From contig NZ_CP031704.1 of assembly GCF_003428335.1 (NCBI RefSeq), positions 2,790,001 to 2,854,000 on the forward strand: a stretch of 64,000 bases of DNA, in the 5' to 3' direction. A program made the position numbers and the translations under genes. The first letter of the stretch is position 1. The number at the start of each line of letters is the position of its first letter. Positions 7,929-19,223 of the stretch are shown here, one piece after another. The stretch comes from Solimonas sp. K1W22B-7. Its GTDB lineage: Bacteria; Pseudomonadota; Gammaproteobacteria; Nevskiales; Nevskiaceae. Below the pieces are notes generated by a model. The model saw only the letters and a program-made list of their open reading frames with translations. It ran no database searches and had not been told where the DNA came from.

Positions 7929-9503
7929 TCAGGGCAGCGTGAACAGCATGTCGTGGAAGTTCTGCTGCGAGGCGGACAGGTCCTTCTTCTCGGTACCGTT
8001 CACCAGCACCCCGCCCTCGTCCACCAGCATGCGCAACGACTGGGTGCCCTCGTGCGGCAGCAGCGCTTCGATCGAACCGCCGCTGCTGTGCTGCACGGTG
8101 CCCAGGTACTGCGGCGCCGAGGTCGGCAGGCCATCCCAGCTGTAGAGGAAGAACTGCGCTTCCGGGTCGGAGCTGATGTGCCCGGCGACGATGTACATCT
8201 TGTTGTCGGTGGCCGACCAGACCATGCCACGGATGCCGTAGCCCCCGAGGTCCAGGCGGATCGCCTGGCCGAACACCGGCGTGCTGCCGGTGGCCGCCTG
8301 CAGCGGGTTCTCCAGCGTGACGACGATCGCCAGGTTGTTGATCAGCGGATTGCGCAGGCCGATGGCGACACGCGGCGTGGCGCCCGGCAGCTGCGCCAGG
8401 CCCTCGATGTTGAAGCCATCGATCTTCGGCGCCAGGTTCGGCACGGTGGCGGTGCCGAGCTTGGTGCGGTCCTTCAGCAGGTTGATGACGGCGGTATCCG
8501 GCTGCTGCCACTTGCTGCTGTCGAGCAGGTTTTCCAGCAGCGTTTTCGTGTAGCCGGTGACGGTCAGGCCAGTGGTGGCGCCGCTGCCCGAGATCGCCAG
8601 GCGCGCGAAGCGGTAGCGGTCGGCCTTGTACTCGCCGTCCTTGTTGCGGCCGTGCGAGGTGATCACCAGCAGGTCGTTGCCGATGCGCGCCGCGTCCTCG
8701 AAGTCCGCTTCCTTGGACAGGCCCAGGCCGCTGCCCAGGTCCCAGGTCTTGACCGAAGTGCCGCTGGTGCCGGCCTTGTACAGGCGCACGACGTTGGTCT
8801 CGTCGTTGAAGTTGATGAAGTGATCGCCCGCCCAGACCGCGGCGGAACCGTCGGAGGTGGTGTTGTAGGTGGCGGTGCCGGGGACGCCCGGCGGGGTCGG
8901 CGTGCCGCCGCCGGTCACGGTGAAGGCACTCGGCCAGGCCGGGGCGCTGCCGTCGTTGCCGGTCCAGTTGGCCTTGTTGGCGATGGCGGCCAGCAGCACG
9001 GCCTTGGTGCCGCTGGTGGGTCCGGTGTAGGCGTAGTTGTCCTTCTCGTTCAGGGCCACGGCGGTGGCGCCGTTGCTGAGGCCGGCCGGCAGCGCGGAGT
9101 TGTTGTTGCTGCTGGCATTGCTGGCCCAGCTGCTGCCGTCGTCGTTCACCGCGAACAGCGGCGTCGGGCTGGCGGCGCTGCCGCTGTAGACGGTGATCTG
9201 GTCGCCGCTGTTGGACACGTCGGACATGTTGAAGTTGATGACGCTGCCCGCGGCGACGCCGCCGGTCGGGGCGGTCCAGCTCACGTGGTTCTCGCCGCTG
9301 CGGAAACCGCCGGTGGACTTCCAGCCCTCGTCGGTGATGCCCAGCGTGGTGCCGGCCGGGAGGTCGACCAGCGCGACGAACGCGGTCTTGTCCGGCGCGT
9401 CGCTGTAGATGCCGATGACGGCGACGTCGCCCGGCTGCAGCGCGGAGGCCAGCGCCGGGACGGAAGCGATTGTTGCGAAAACCAGGGAACGGGCAAAGCG
9501 CAT
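7929..9503 (-). CDS. Secreted DUF3616-domain protein
   Basis: 524 aa with a clear Sec signal peptide (MRFARSLVFATIASVPALASA). Residues ~25-190 form an extracellular beta-rich domain (GDVAVIGIYSDAPDKTAF, ITDEGW) of the kind seen at the N terminus of some secreted nucleases. Residues ~215-520 resemble DUF3616 (FEDAARIGNDLLVITSHGRN, KADRYRFARLAI, GFNIEGLA, RNPL, GIRGMVW), probably a beta-propeller. Molecular role unknown. The low-complexity Thr/Gly/Pro stretch at ~195-215 is a linker. AGAGGG ribosome-binding site upstream of the ATG. It sits alone between gyrA and the antiporter gene. Confidence 0.8.
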   Translation of the reverse strand: MRFARSLVFATIASVPALASALQPGDVAVIGIYSDAPDKTAFVALVDLPAGTTLGITDEGWKSTGGFRSGENHVSWTAPTGGVAAGSVINFNMSDVSNSGDQITVYSGSAASPTPLFAVNDDGSSWASNASSNNNSALPAGLSNGATAVALNEKDNYAYTGPTSGTKAVLLAAIANKANWTGNDGSAPAWPSAFTVTGGGTPTPPGVPGTATYNTTSDGSAAVWAGDHFINFNDETNVVRLYKAGTSGTSVKTWDLGSGLGLSKEADFEDAARIGNDLLVITSHGRNKDGEYKADRYRFARLAISGSGATTGLTVTGYTKTLLENLLDSSKWQQPDTAVINLLKDRTKLGTATVPNLAPKIDGFNIEGLAQLPGATPRVAIGLRNPLINNLAIVVTLENPLQAATGSTPVFGQAIRLDLGGYGIRGMVWSATDNKMYIVAGHISSDPEAQFFLYSWDGLPTSAPQYLGTVQHSSGGSIEALLPHEGTQSLRMLVDEGGVLVNGTEKKDLSASQQNFHDMLFTLP

Positions 9504-9646
9504 CTGGAACCCTCTTCGAATGTCGTTATGGGGAAACCGCTGGATTCCCGCGACAGCTGGAGCCTTGCGCTCCAGTCCGGGAAGCGCGCGACGCTACGCG
9601 TTTCCCGTGAAACTTCGATGAGGATTTGATGAATCGCCGACCGGCT

Positions 9647-9677
9647 TCCGGCGGCTGCTCATGAAGCAGCCGCCGGA
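9647..9677 (-). terminator. Hairpin downstream of gyrA
   Basis: Perfect 13-bp stem (TCCGGCGGCTGCT / AGCAGCCGCCGGA) with a five-base loop, about 30 bases beyond the gyrA stop. Transcript 3' end structure is likely. No T-tract. Confidence 0.6.
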
Positions 9678-9704
9678 CCCTGCCGGATACCGCGGGGTCG
9701 CCGC

Positions 9705-12449
9705 TTACTCGGCGGCGTCGCCCGCGTCGGTTGCAGCATCGGGGGCAACGTCAGGCACGATCTCCGCACTGGCCTCCGGCGCGTCGATCGCCGGCAGCAC
9801 CACGGCCTCGTCCTCGGCGACGTAGCGGTCCACGCCGACCAGGCGGTCGCCGTCCACCGGACGCATGATGCGCACGCCCTGGGTGTTGCGGCCGGCGATG
9901 CGCACTTCCGCGGCGCGGGTACGGATCAGGTTGCCGGACTCGGAGATCAGCATCAGTTCATGGCGGTCGTCGACCGTCACGGCGCCGATCAGGCGACCGG
10001 TCTTGTCGGTCAGCGCCTGGCCGATGACGCCCTGGCCGCCGCGACCGCGCTTGGGGAACTGGTCGATCGGCGTGCGCTTGCCGAAGCCGAACTCGGACAC
10101 CGTCAGGATGTCGCCGGTCTCGGGCACGATCAGCGAGATCACGCGTGCGCTCTCGCCGTTGTCGGGCGTGTCGTCCGCGGCCTCGTCGGCCTCGGCGACC
10201 ACGGCCTCTTCGCCCTCCTCCTCGGAACCGGCGAAGCTCTTGAGCAGGCGCATGCCGCGCACGCCGGTGGCGCCGCGACCCATCGAGCGCACGTCGCCCT
10301 CGTTGAAGCGGATGGCGCGGCCGGAGTCGGAGATCAGGATGATGTCGTCATGGCCGGAGGTCAGCGCCACGCCGACCAGTTCGTCGTCGACGCGCAGGTC
10401 CACGGCGATGAGGCCGTTGCTGCGCACGTTGGCGAAGGCCGACAGCGGGGTCTTCTTGACCGTGCCGCGGCGCGTCGCCATGAAGATGTAGCGATCCTCC
10501 GCTGCCGGATCTTCCGCATCCGGCGCGGCGCCGAAGGACTCGATCGGCAGCACGGCGTTGATCTTCTCGCCGGCTTCCAGCGGCAGCAGGTTGTTGAAGG
10601 GCTTGCCGCGCGAGCCGCGCGAACCGGAGGGCAGCTCGAACACGCGCAGCTTGTAGCACTTGCCGGAGCTGGAGAAGCACAGCAGCGTGTCGTGCGAGTG
10701 TGCCACCCAGATGCGATCGACGAAGTCTTCTTCCTTGGTCGCCGTGGCCATCTTGCCGCGGCCGCCGCGGCGCTGGGCCTGGTACTCGTCCATCGCCATG
10801 GCCTTGACGTAGCCTTCGTGCGACAGCGTGACCACCATGTCCTGCGGGGCGATCAGGTCTTCATGGGCAATGTTCAGCGCGGCGCTGGTGATCTCGGTGC
10901 GGCGATCGTCGCCGTAGGCTTCCTTGATCTCCAGCAGCTCGCTGCGAATCACCGACAGCAGGCGCGGCTCGGAGCCGAGGATGTCGAGGTAATCCAGGAT
11001 CGCTTCCAGCAGTTCGCGGAACTCTTCGTGGATCTTGTCCTGCTCCAGGCCGGTGAGGCGGTGCAGGCGCAGTTCCAGGATCGCCTGGGCCTGGGCTTCC
11101 GAGAGACGATAGCCGCCGTCGACGATGCCGAACTCGGCGGCCAGGCCGTCAGGGCGCGAGGCATTGGCGCTGGCGCGCTCCAGCATCGCCGTGACCGGGC
11201 CCGGATCCCAGGTGCGCGAGACCAGCCCGGCCTTGGCTTCCGCCGGCGAGGGGCTGCGCTTGATCAGGGCGATGATCTCGTCGATGTTGGCCAGCGCCAC
11301 CGACAGGCCTTCCAGCACATGGGCGCGTTCGCGCGCCTTGCGCAGCAGGTAGCGGGTGCGGCGCGTCACCACTTCGCGACGGTGACGGACGAAGATCTCC
11401 AGCAGCGACTTCAGCGACAGCAGCTTGGGCTGGCCGCCGTCGAGCGCGACCATGTTCAGGCTGAACACGATCTGCAGCTGGGTCTGCTGGTACAGGTTGT
11501 TGAGCACCACCTCGGCGTTCTCGCCGCGGCGCAGCTCGATCACCATGCGCGTGCCGTCCTTGTCGGACTCGTCGCGCAGCTCGGTGATGCCCTCGATCTT
11601 CTTGTCCTTGACCAGCTCGGCGATGCGCTCCAGCAGGCGCGCCTTGTTGACCTGGTACGGCAGTTCGGTGGTGACGATCGACTGCTTGTCGTTGCCGATG
11701 TCCTCGAAGTGCGTGCGCGCGCGGATCACGATGCGGCCGCGGCCGGTGGCGTAGGCGTCGACCAGCCCGTGGGCGTCGAGGATCTGGCCGCGGGTCGGGA
11801 AATCCGGCGCCGGGATGTGCTGCATCAGCTCGCGCAGCTCGATGTCCGGGTTGTCGATCAACGCGACGCAGCCGTCGATGACTTCGGACAGGTTGTGCGG
11901 GGGGATGTTGGTCGCCATGCCCACGGCGATGCCGGAGCTGCCGTTGACCAGCAGGTTCGGGAACTTGGTGGGCAGTACCGTCGGCTCGCTTTCGGAGCCG
12001 TCGTAGTTCGGCTGGAAGTCGACGGTTTCCTTGTCGATGTCGGCCAGCAGCTCATGCGCGATGCGCGTCATGCGGATTTCGGTGTAGCGCATCGCCGCGG
12101 GCGCGTCGCCGTCCACCGAGCCGAAGTTGCCCTGTCCGTCCACCAGCAGGTAGCGCAGCGAGAACGGCTGCGCCATGCGCACGATCGTGTCGTAGATCGC
12201 GCTGTCGCCATGCGGGTGGTACTTACCCATCACGTCACCGACGATGCGCGCCGACTTCTTGAAAGGCTTGTTGTAATCGTTGTGCTGCTCGTGCATCGCA
12301 AACAGCGAGCGGCGATGCACCGGCTTGAGGCCGTCGCGGGCGTCCGGCAGCGCTCGGCCCACGATCACGCTCATGGCGTAATCGAGGTAGCTGCGGCGCA
12401 TTTCGTCTTCGAGATTTACCGACAGAACTTCTTTAGCAAAATCAGTCAT
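9705..12449 (-). CDS. gyrA: DNA gyrase subunit A
   Basis: 914 aa from the ATG at 12449 ([22 protein letters not shown]); a TTG six bases earlier is less likely. Catalytic Tyr122 (AMRYTEIRM), quinolone-resistance region [13 protein letters not shown] with Ser83 and Asp87 (the susceptible residues in E. coli numbering), and a GyrA-box variant QRRGGRGK in the C-terminal DNA-wrapping domain. An acidic insertion (residues ~739-767) interrupts the C-terminal propeller, and the C-terminal tail is also Asp/Ala-rich. Both make it longer than E. coli GyrA. A TAGAAT -10-like box lies ~60 bases upstream (12510-12515). Confidence 0.98.
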   Translation of the reverse strand: MTDFAKEVLSVNLEDEMRRSYLDYAMSVIVGRALPDARDGLKPVHRRSLFAMHEQHNDYNKPFKKSARIVGDVMGKYHPHGDSAIYDTIVRMAQPFSLRYLLVDGQGNFGSVDGDAPAAMRYTEIRMTRIAHELLADIDKETVDFQPNYDGSESEPTVLPTKFPNLLVNGSSGIAVGMATNIPPHNLSEVIDGCVALIDNPDIELRELMQHIPAPDFPTRGQILDAHGLVDAYATGRGRIVIRARTHFEDIGNDKQSIVTTELPYQVNKARLLERIAELVKDKKIEGITELRDESDKDGTRMVIELRRGENAEVVLNNLYQQTQLQIVFSLNMVALDGGQPKLLSLKSLLEIFVRHRREVVTRRTRYLLRKARERAHVLEGLSVALANIDEIIALIKRSPSPAEAKAGLVSRTWDPGPVTAMLERASANASRPDGLAAEFGIVDGGYRLSEAQAQAILELRLHRLTGLEQDKIHEEFRELLEAILDYLDILGSEPRLLSVIRSELLEIKEAYGDDRRTEITSAALNIAHEDLIAPQDMVVTLSHEGYVKAMAMDEYQAQRRGGRGKMATATKEEDFVDRIWVAHSHDTLLCFSSSGKCYKLRVFELPSGSRGSRGKPFNNLLPLEAGEKINAVLPIESFGAAPDAEDPAAEDRYIFMATRRGTVKKTPLSAFANVRSNGLIAVDLRVDDELVGVALTSGHDDIILISDSGRAIRFNEGDVRSMGRGATGVRGMRLLKSFAGSEEEGEEAVVAEADEAADDTPDNGESARVISLIVPETGDILTVSEFGFGKRTPIDQFPKRGRGGQGVIGQALTDKTGRLIGAVTVDDRHELMLISESGNLIRTRAAEVRIAGRNTQGVRIMRPVDGDRLVGVDRYVAEDEAVVLPAIDAPEASAEIVPDVAPDAATDAGDAAE

Positions 12450-12540
12450 TTGCAAACTCGCGTCCGCCTTGCGCGGAGCTATGATTTATGTACAGGAATT
12501 TGTCGATACATTCTAACATAAACCGGGGTACAAATACCCT

Positions 12541-12596
12541 TCCGGACAGGGCTCCGCCACCCCCTGCGGCAGGTGCTGGAAGGGCCCCTGTCCGGA
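12541..12596. repeat. Inverted repeat upstream of gyrA
   Basis: Arms TCCGGACAGGG (12541-12551) and CCCTGTCCGGA (12586-12596) are perfect 11-mers around a 34-base GC-rich loop. It lies after the PepSY gene stop and before the gyrA promoter. It could end the upstream operon's transcript; no T-tract. Confidence 0.5.
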
Positions 12597-12634
12597 CCCG
12601 CCGGAACGGGCCTTCCCGGGGCCGAAAAATTCGC

Positions 12635-13948
12635 TTAACGGCGACGGCGCAGCGACAGCCCGAAGCCCGCCGCCAGCAGCCCCAGCACCGCCCCCAGGCT
12701 GAGGATGGCATCGCGCCAGGCCTTGCCCAGCGGGTCCAGGAACTGCCACTTGTGGAAGCTGGAGAAGCTCCACTGCTCGGCCACGTCCAGGCCGCCCGCC
12801 CGGGCCGCGACCAGGCCGAAGGCGGTGTCCACGAAGACCCGCTCGCCTTCGCCTTCGATGCGCCACACCGGCAGGCGCTTGTTGGCGAAGCCGTATTCAT
12901 CGGAGAAGCCAGCCTGCAGGCGTGCATCGGCTGAAGCTCCCGCCCCTGCCAGCCGCCGCGCCAGCGCCGCCTCGTCCGCCAGCGGCGCGCCGCTGCGGGC
13001 ATCGAACAACCGCAGGCGCTTCGCGTCGTAGCGGGCCCGCCAGACCGCGCTGCCCTCGCCCAGCGGCAGCAGGCTCAGCGACCGCGCGCCGGCGAGTTCC
13101 CCAGGCCAGGACAAGGGGCCCTGCACGGCCTGCGCCGGCACAGCCGGTGCAGGCAGCAGCAGCGGCGACAGCCGCAGCAGGTGGAACAGCCCGCTGGCCG
13201 AGAACATCAGCACCGGCGCCCAGGCGATCCACGCGAGACCGCGATGCCAGCGCCGCGCCTGCGGCGCCGCGGAACGCCGACGCAGGCGCAGCAGCAGGCC
13301 GATGCCGAGCATCGCCATCGCCAGCACGCTGCCCACCGCCGACAGGCCCAGGCCCAGCCGCAGGCCTTCGGCGCCGTCGAGGAAGTCCAGCGTGTGCACG
13401 GTCTGGAACAGCGTCAGCAGCAGGCGCTTGCGCCGGTCGGTCAGCGAGGCCAGGCGATCCTCGCCGGTGCTGACGTAGGCGGTGAGCCCGCGTGCATCGG
13501 CGAACTCGACGCGCCAGGCCGGCAGCAGGCGGTTCACCGCCGGGTATTCGCGGTCGTAATGCCTGACCTCCACCACGCTGGCCAGCGGTTCGACCGCCAG
13601 CCCGGTGTAGTGCCGCGCCAGCAGGATCGCGCGCTCGCGATCCGCCCCCGCCACGGGCTCGCCGCTGGCCGCGTCGACATAGCGCAACTGCTGGCGATCG
13701 GAGGATGCCCGCTGCCACAACACCCGCCCGTCCTGCCGCAGCAGGCGCAGGATGCCGGCCGGTTCGGCCAGCACCGGAGGCTGCGCCGGCAGGTCCAGCG
13801 GCTCTCCGACCGGCGGCGCCATCGCCGCCGGCCGGGGATTGGTCCAGGACATCAGCGGATGCAGCAGGCCCGAGGAGGCCCACAGCAGCAGGCTGACGCC
13901 GGCCAGCAGCGACAGGCGCCGGTGCCAGCGCATCACCCAGGCCGTCAC
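12635..13948 (-). CDS. PepSY-domain inner-membrane protein (iron/siderophore reductase-like)
   Basis: About 437 aa if started at the GTG at 13948, two bases after the receptor stop; an ATG at 13933 is an alternative. An N-terminal membrane segment (LSLLAGVSLLLWASSGLL) and two further ones (~200-220, ~240-260) enclose two periplasmic PepSY-like segments (LRYVDAASGEPVAGAD; LRLFDARSGAPLADEAALARR), with a last helix before RRRR at the end. This is the PepSY-TM family often found beside TonB-dependent receptors and implicated in ferric-siderophore reduction or metal uptake. Last gene of the DUF2946-receptor-PepSY run. Confidence 0.82.
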   Translation of the reverse strand: MTAWVMRWHRRLSLLAGVSLLLWASSGLLHPLMSWTNPRPAAMAPPVGEPLDLPAQPPVLAEPAGILRLLRQDGRVLWQRASSDRQQLRYVDAASGEPVAGADRERAILLARHYTGLAVEPLASVVEVRHYDREYPAVNRLLPAWRVEFADARGLTAYVSTGEDRLASLTDRRKRLLLTLFQTVHTLDFLDGAEGLRLGLGLSAVGSVLAMAMLGIGLLLRLRRRSAAPQARRWHRGLAWIAWAPVLMFSASGLFHLLRLSPLLLPAPAVPAQAVQGPLSWPGELAGARSLSLLPLGEGSAVWRARYDAKRLRLFDARSGAPLADEAALARRLAGAGASADARLQAGFSDEYGFANKRLPVWRIEGEGERVFVDTAFGLVAARAGGLDVAEQWSFSSFHKWQFLDPLGKAWRDAILSLGAVLGLLAAGFGLSLRRRR

Positions 13949-13949
13949 C

Positions 13950-16049
13950 TCACCAGGCCCAGCGCAGGCCGCCGTACACCGCCCTGCCCTCACCCGGGTA
14001 GAACAGGTTGCGGCTGGTCGCCGTGCTGTAGTCGGTGGTGGCCGAGACGCTGCTGATGTAGCGCTCGTCGGACAGGTTGCGGCCCTCGATGAACAGGCTC
14101 AGGCCATGCGACAGCTCGACACCGCCTCCGAGATTCCAGGTGGTGAAGCCCGGCGCCTCCAGGGTGTTGGCGTAGTCCACCGTCAGCCCCGAGGGCGAGC
14201 GCTCGATGCCGGCCTCGACGTGAAAGCCCGCCGGGTGGTCGTAGCGCAGCTCGGCGGTGTAGTAGTGCCGCGGCTGGCCGGCCAGGCGGTTGTCGCCGTA
14301 GGTCGGATCGCCGTCGAAGCGGAAGTCGGCGTAGGTGTAGACCTGCTGCAGGGTCAGCGAATCGCCCGCCCGCGCCACGTCCTTCAGCAGCTTGTAGGCC
14401 AGCCCGGCCTCGACGCCCTGGTGGATCGTATCGCCGGCGTTGAACTGGATCGCGTTGGTCGGCGAGCAGGCGCGCTGCAGCACCTCGTCGCGGATCTCGG
14501 CGCGGTAGACCGACAGGTCCCAGGCCCAGCGGCCCTGCGTGCCGCGCGTGCCCAGTTCCGCGGTCCAGGCCTTCTGCGCGTCCAGGTCGGCGAAGCCGCC
14601 GACGCCAGTGCCGGCGCAGCTTTGAACCGTGGAGTTCTGGTTGAGGTCGCCGAAAATCGGCGGCTCGTAGCTGCGGCTGACATTGGCGAACAGCTGCGCC
14701 TTCGACTGCAGCGTGTAGAGCAGGCCCAGCTTGGGATTGAGGCCCTTGTACTCGCGCTCGGCCGACTCCGCCGCGTTGCGGTTGTCGCTGTAGTCGCGCT
14801 CGGCCAGCACGCCCTGCAGGCCGCCGACCAGGGCCAGCGCCGGGGTCAGCCACAGGCGGTTCTCGGCGTAGAGGTTGTACTCGGCCGCTTCCTCGTCGGC
14901 GTCGGCGGTCTGCGCGCCGCGGTCGCCACCGAGACTGGCGAAGACCTTGGCGTCGTTGTGGCCGGCGCCGATACGGCTGCCCAGCGTCAGCTCGTTGCGG
15001 CGGCCCAGCAGCGTGCCCTCGCCCGCCCACTGTGCGAAGGCACCGAAGAAGTCGCCCTGCTGGTCGATCACGATGCCGGTGATCGGGTGGTAGAGCTTCT
15101 TGTGGAAGTAGTAACCACCGGTTTCGAGCTGGCCGCCGGCCAGCGGCAGGCTGCTGCGGTTGGCCAGGCGCAGCGACTCGACGTTGCGGCCGGTGTCGAA
15201 GCTGTTGGCGGTCGGTAGCACCGTGCGCGGGTTCTTCAGCGCGGCGTCGTAGCCGAGGGTGCCGGGGATTTCCTGGTTGATGTCGTTGACGTTGAGGTAG
15301 AAGCGCGTCTCCGCCTGCTCGCCGAGGCGATAGCCGACGTTGCCGTTGAAACGGCGGTTGTCGGTTTCGCTCTGGTCGCGGAAGCCCTCGGACTGGTTGG
15401 CGGTGAGGCCGGCGTAGACATCCCACTTGTCGCCGGCACGCGCCACCGCGACATGCTCGCGGAAGCTGCCGAAGCTGCCGCCTTCCAGGCGCAGCAGGTT
15501 CTCCTGCACCGCGGTGCGGCCGGTGGGACTGACGGCGTTGATCGCACCGCCCAGCGCCGAACTGCCGTAGCGCAGGCCGTTGCCGCCCTTGTAGACCTCG
15601 ACGTAGCGCAGGTTCAGCGGGTCCACTTCCTGGAAGTCGCCGAAGCCGTCCGGCAGGTTCACGGGAATGCCGTCCTGCAGCAGCAGGATGCCGCGCAGGT
15701 GGTTGCTGCGGCTCAGGCCCGAGCCGCGGATCGAGATGCGCACTTCCTCGGCGAAACGGGTCTGGGCGAACACGCCCGGGGTGTCGCGCAGCATGTCGCG
15801 CAGGTTGCGCGTGTAGCGATCCTGGAATTCCTCGCTGGAGACCAGGTCGACACCGCCCGGCGTCTGCTCGATCCGGTCATGGGCCTGGCGGACCGTGGGC
15901 GCGGTGGGCGAACCGGCGCGCTCGCCGGTGACCGTGACCGGCTCGAGAACCACCACACCGGGTTCGGAAACCTCGTGGGCGGACAGCGTGAAGGGCAGCA
16001 ACAAAGCGAGCGCGGCCAGCGGCCGGGCCTGCGAAAGACGCAAGGACAT
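13950..16049 (-). CDS. TonB-dependent outer-membrane receptor
   Basis: 699 aa. Signal peptide (LAALALLLPFTLSAHE), TonB-box-like LEPVTVTGE near residue 35, plug domain (~60-170: SEEFQDRYTRNLRDMLRDTPGVF, RGSGLSRSNHLRGILLLQDGIPVN, YGSSALGGAINAVS), then a 22-strand barrel ending in an aromatic residue (GGLRWAW). The plug resembles FecA-type siderophore or metal-chelate receptors. The ligand is not determinable. Immediate coupling to a PepSY protein downstream and a DUF2946 protein upstream supports a metal-uptake role (inference). Confidence 0.93.
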   Translation of the reverse strand: MSLRLSQARPLAALALLLPFTLSAHEVSEPGVVVLEPVTVTGERAGSPTAPTVRQAHDRIEQTPGGVDLVSSEEFQDRYTRNLRDMLRDTPGVFAQTRFAEEVRISIRGSGLSRSNHLRGILLLQDGIPVNLPDGFGDFQEVDPLNLRYVEVYKGGNGLRYGSSALGGAINAVSPTGRTAVQENLLRLEGGSFGSFREHVAVARAGDKWDVYAGLTANQSEGFRDQSETDNRRFNGNVGYRLGEQAETRFYLNVNDINQEIPGTLGYDAALKNPRTVLPTANSFDTGRNVESLRLANRSSLPLAGGQLETGGYYFHKKLYHPITGIVIDQQGDFFGAFAQWAGEGTLLGRRNELTLGSRIGAGHNDAKVFASLGGDRGAQTADADEEAAEYNLYAENRLWLTPALALVGGLQGVLAERDYSDNRNAAESAEREYKGLNPKLGLLYTLQSKAQLFANVSRSYEPPIFGDLNQNSTVQSCAGTGVGGFADLDAQKAWTAELGTRGTQGRWAWDLSVYRAEIRDEVLQRACSPTNAIQFNAGDTIHQGVEAGLAYKLLKDVARAGDSLTLQQVYTYADFRFDGDPTYGDNRLAGQPRHYYTAELRYDHPAGFHVEAGIERSPSGLTVDYANTLEAPGFTTWNLGGGVELSHGLSLFIEGRNLSDERYISSVSATTDYSTATSRNLFYPGEGRAVYGGLRWAW

Positions 16050-16132
16050 CTCGTGAACTCCTGGAACACGGCCGTGGACGGCCGCTCAAGTCGGGACCGC
16101 GGCGCCGGGCGCGCGCGGGCAAACGGGCGACT

Positions 16133-16522
16133 TCAGGAATACGAGGGAGGGCCGCGGGCCGAGGTTCCGCGCTCGCGGCGCGGCGTGACAGCAGCCTGCG
16201 GCCGGACAACGACCCGCAGCGGCGCGAGTGCAAGGTCCAGCAGGGGCGCGGCGGCCGCCAGGCCGGCCATGCCCAGGGCAAGACCGAAGGCGCATTGCTC
16301 GCCGACGGCATGCTGGCCGGCGGGAGTTTCGTCGGTCTTCCACAGGGTCTTGGGACCCTGTGGGGTACACAGCACGATACCGACGCCGCCGGCACCGAAC
16401 TGCGGCATGAAGCCCGGCGCGACCAGGCCGCGGGCGAACAGCACCGCCAGCAGCAGCCACAGCACAGCCGCCCGGCGCGGGGTGCGCAGGTGGTGCAGGC
16501 TGGGCGTGGGGGCGACGGTCAT
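16133..16522 (-). CDS. DUF2946-like small membrane protein
   Basis: 129 aa. An N-terminal hydrophobic segment (AAVLWLLLAVLFARGLVAPGFMP), a short loop with IVLCTPQG and GEQCAFG cysteines, then a second hydrophobic stretch (LALGMAGLAAAAPLLDLAL). This layout matches DUF2946 proteins, which commonly precede TonB receptors or copper genes. The paired cysteines might bind metal (inference). The -10-like TACAAT at 16536-16531 is only eight bases from the ATG. First gene of the putative metal-uptake operon. Confidence 0.7.
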   Translation of the reverse strand: MTVAPTPSLHHLRTPRRAAVLWLLLAVLFARGLVAPGFMPQFGAGGVGIVLCTPQGPKTLWKTDETPAGQHAVGEQCAFGLALGMAGLAAAAPLLDLALAPLRVVVRPQAAVTPRRERGTSARGPPSYS

Positions 16523-16593
16523 GGGGCGGGATTGTAGGGCAGATCGGGCCGCTGGATCGGAACGAAATGGACTTAGCTTATCCGGTGTCTTCT

Positions 16594-16727
16594 GTCCCCT
16601 CTCCCGCTTGCGGGAGAGGGTGCCCGGAGGGCGGGAGAGGGTTGCTGTAAATCTGCCGATAGTTAGTCAATGCCAGATTTACAGAAACCCTCTCCCCTAC
16701 CCCTCTCCCGCAAGCGGGAGAGGGGAC
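16594..16727. repeat. Palindromic repeat family 2 (CCCTCTCCC), copy 1
   Basis: A 134-bp compound palindrome. Each side holds a small stem CTCTCCCGC..GCGGGAGAG; the sides are complementary through GTCCCCTCTCCC ... GGGAGAGGGGAC and CTGTAAATCTG ... CAGATTTACAG around an AT-rich centre. It lies between mtnA and the DUF2946 gene. The second copy is at 55781-55913. Confidence 0.9.
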
Positions 16728-16737
16728 AAACCTTTCT

Positions 16738-17739
<1,002 letters not shown>

Positions 17740-17802
17740 CGAAACGCTCCGCGAAGGTAGAATGGCGGGCGATTCTATCCCCTTCCCCATTGCGATACCG
17801 CT

Positions 17803-19113
17803 ATGCAGACTGCCGACCTGCTGGTCTTCCCTCGCTGGCTCGTGACCGTCGAACCCGCCGGGACCGTGCTGGAGCATCACGCCCTGGTGGTCCGCGATGG
17901 CCGCATCGCGCAGCTGCTGCCCGCCGCCGAGGCCCGCGCGATCCGCGCCACCGAGGTGCTGGAGCTGCCGCGCCACGCCGTCATGCCGGGCCTGGTCAAC
18001 ATCCATGCCCACTCGGCGATGACCCTGCTGCGCGGCATCGCCGACGACCTGCCGCTGATGGACTGGCTGCAGAACCACATCTGGCCGGCCGAGGGCGCGC
18101 ATGCCAGCCGCGAGTTCTGCGTCGACGGCATCCGCCTGGCCTGCTGCGAGATGATCCGCAGCGGCACCACGTACTTCAACGACATGTACTTCTTCCCGGA
18201 CGCCAGCGCGCAGGTCGCGGCGGAGTCCGGCATGCGGGCCACCATCGGCCTGATCATGATCGACTTCCCCACCGCCTGGGCCAGCGGCCCCGACGAGTAC
18301 CTGCACAAGGGCCTGGCGGTGCACGACTCGGTGCGCGGCAACCCGCTGCTGCGCACGGTGTTCGCGCCGCACGCGCCCTACACCGTGTCCGACAAGCCGC
18401 TGCTGGAAGTGCGCAAGTACGCCACCGAGCTGGGCAACGGCATCCACATGCACGTGCACGAGACCGCCGGCGAAGTGGAGATGGCGGTGCAGGCCAGCGG
18501 CAAGCGTCCCTGGCAGCGCCTCAAGGAACTGGAACTGCTGGGCCCGGACTTCATCGCCGTGCACATGACCCAGCTCACCGACCAGGAGATCGCCGAGGCG
18601 GCCGAGTTTGGCGTGCACGTGGCGCACTGCCCGGAATCCAACCTCAAGCTGGCCAGCGGCTTCGCGCCGGTGGGCAAGCTGCTGGCCGCCGGCGTCAACG
18701 TCGCCATTGGCACCGACGGTGCCGCCAGCAACAACGACCTGGACCTGCTGGGCGAACTGCGCACCGCCGCGCTGCTGGCCAAGGCCGTGTCCGGCAACGC
18801 CAGCACGCTGCCGGCACCGCAGGCCCTGCACCTGGCGACGCTGGGCGGCGCCCGCGCCCTGGGCGTGGACGGCATCACCGGCTCGCTGGTGCCGGGCAAG
18901 TCCGCCGACTTCATCGCGGTGGACCTGTCGGCCCCGGCGACGCAACCGGTCTACAACGTCCTGTCGCAGCTGGCCTATGCCGCCGGCCGCGACCAGATCA
19001 CCCACAGCTACGTCGCCGGCCGTCCGCTGATGCGCGAGCGCCAGCTGCTGACGCTGGACGAGGCCGCGATCCTCGCCCGCGCGCAGGAATGGCAGCAGAA
19101 GATCAAGCCTTGA
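17803..19113 (+). CDS. mtaD: 5-methylthioadenosine/S-adenosylhomocysteine deaminase
   Basis: Amidohydrolase that deaminates methylthioadenosine or SAH, feeding the salvage step catalysed by MtnA. 436 aa, the typical length. Metal ligands: HAHSA after PGLVNI (~62), HMHVHET (~220), HMTQ (~250), and Asp in [17 protein letters not shown] (~305). FNDMYFFPD and [10 protein letters not shown] are family features. A -10-like TAGAAT (17758-17763) gives a leader of about 33 bases. The family 1 repeat copy C follows the stop. Confidence 0.94.
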   Translation: MQTADLLVFPRWLVTVEPAGTVLEHHALVVRDGRIAQLLPAAEARAIRATEVLELPRHAVMPGLVNIHAHSAMTLLRGIADDLPLMDWLQNHIWPAEGAHASREFCVDGIRLACCEMIRSGTTYFNDMYFFPDASAQVAAESGMRATIGLIMIDFPTAWASGPDEYLHKGLAVHDSVRGNPLLRTVFAPHAPYTVSDKPLLEVRKYATELGNGIHMHVHETAGEVEMAVQASGKRPWQRLKELELLGPDFIAVHMTQLTDQEIAEAAEFGVHVAHCPESNLKLASGFAPVGKLLAAGVNVAIGTDGAASNNDLDLLGELRTAALLAKAVSGNASTLPAPQALHLATLGGARALGVDGITGSLVPGKSADFIAVDLSAPATQPVYNVLSQLAYAAGRDQITHSYVAGRPLMRERQLLTLDEAAILARAQEWQQKIKP

Positions 19114-19128
19114 AAGCCCAGACAGGCC

Positions 19129-19211
19129 GTCCGCAAATGAACGCCAATCAACGCAAATACCGCAACAAGAGGTTTTCCTGTATTCGCGTTCATTCGCGTT
19201 CATTTGCGGAC
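19129..19211. repeat. Palindromic repeat family 1, copy C
   Basis: About 83 bp between mtaD and ubiG: GTCCGCAAATGAACGCCAATC on the left, the complementary TTCGCGTTCATTTGCGGAC on the right, and a central AACAAGAGGTTTTCC loop. Same family as 2730-2803 and 4024-4097. Confidence 0.9.
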
Positions 19212-19223
19212 TGAGAAAAGACA

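Noticed and set aside
11999-12210. Quinolone resistance mutation in gyrA
   Set aside because: Ser83 and Asp87 are the susceptible-type residues.
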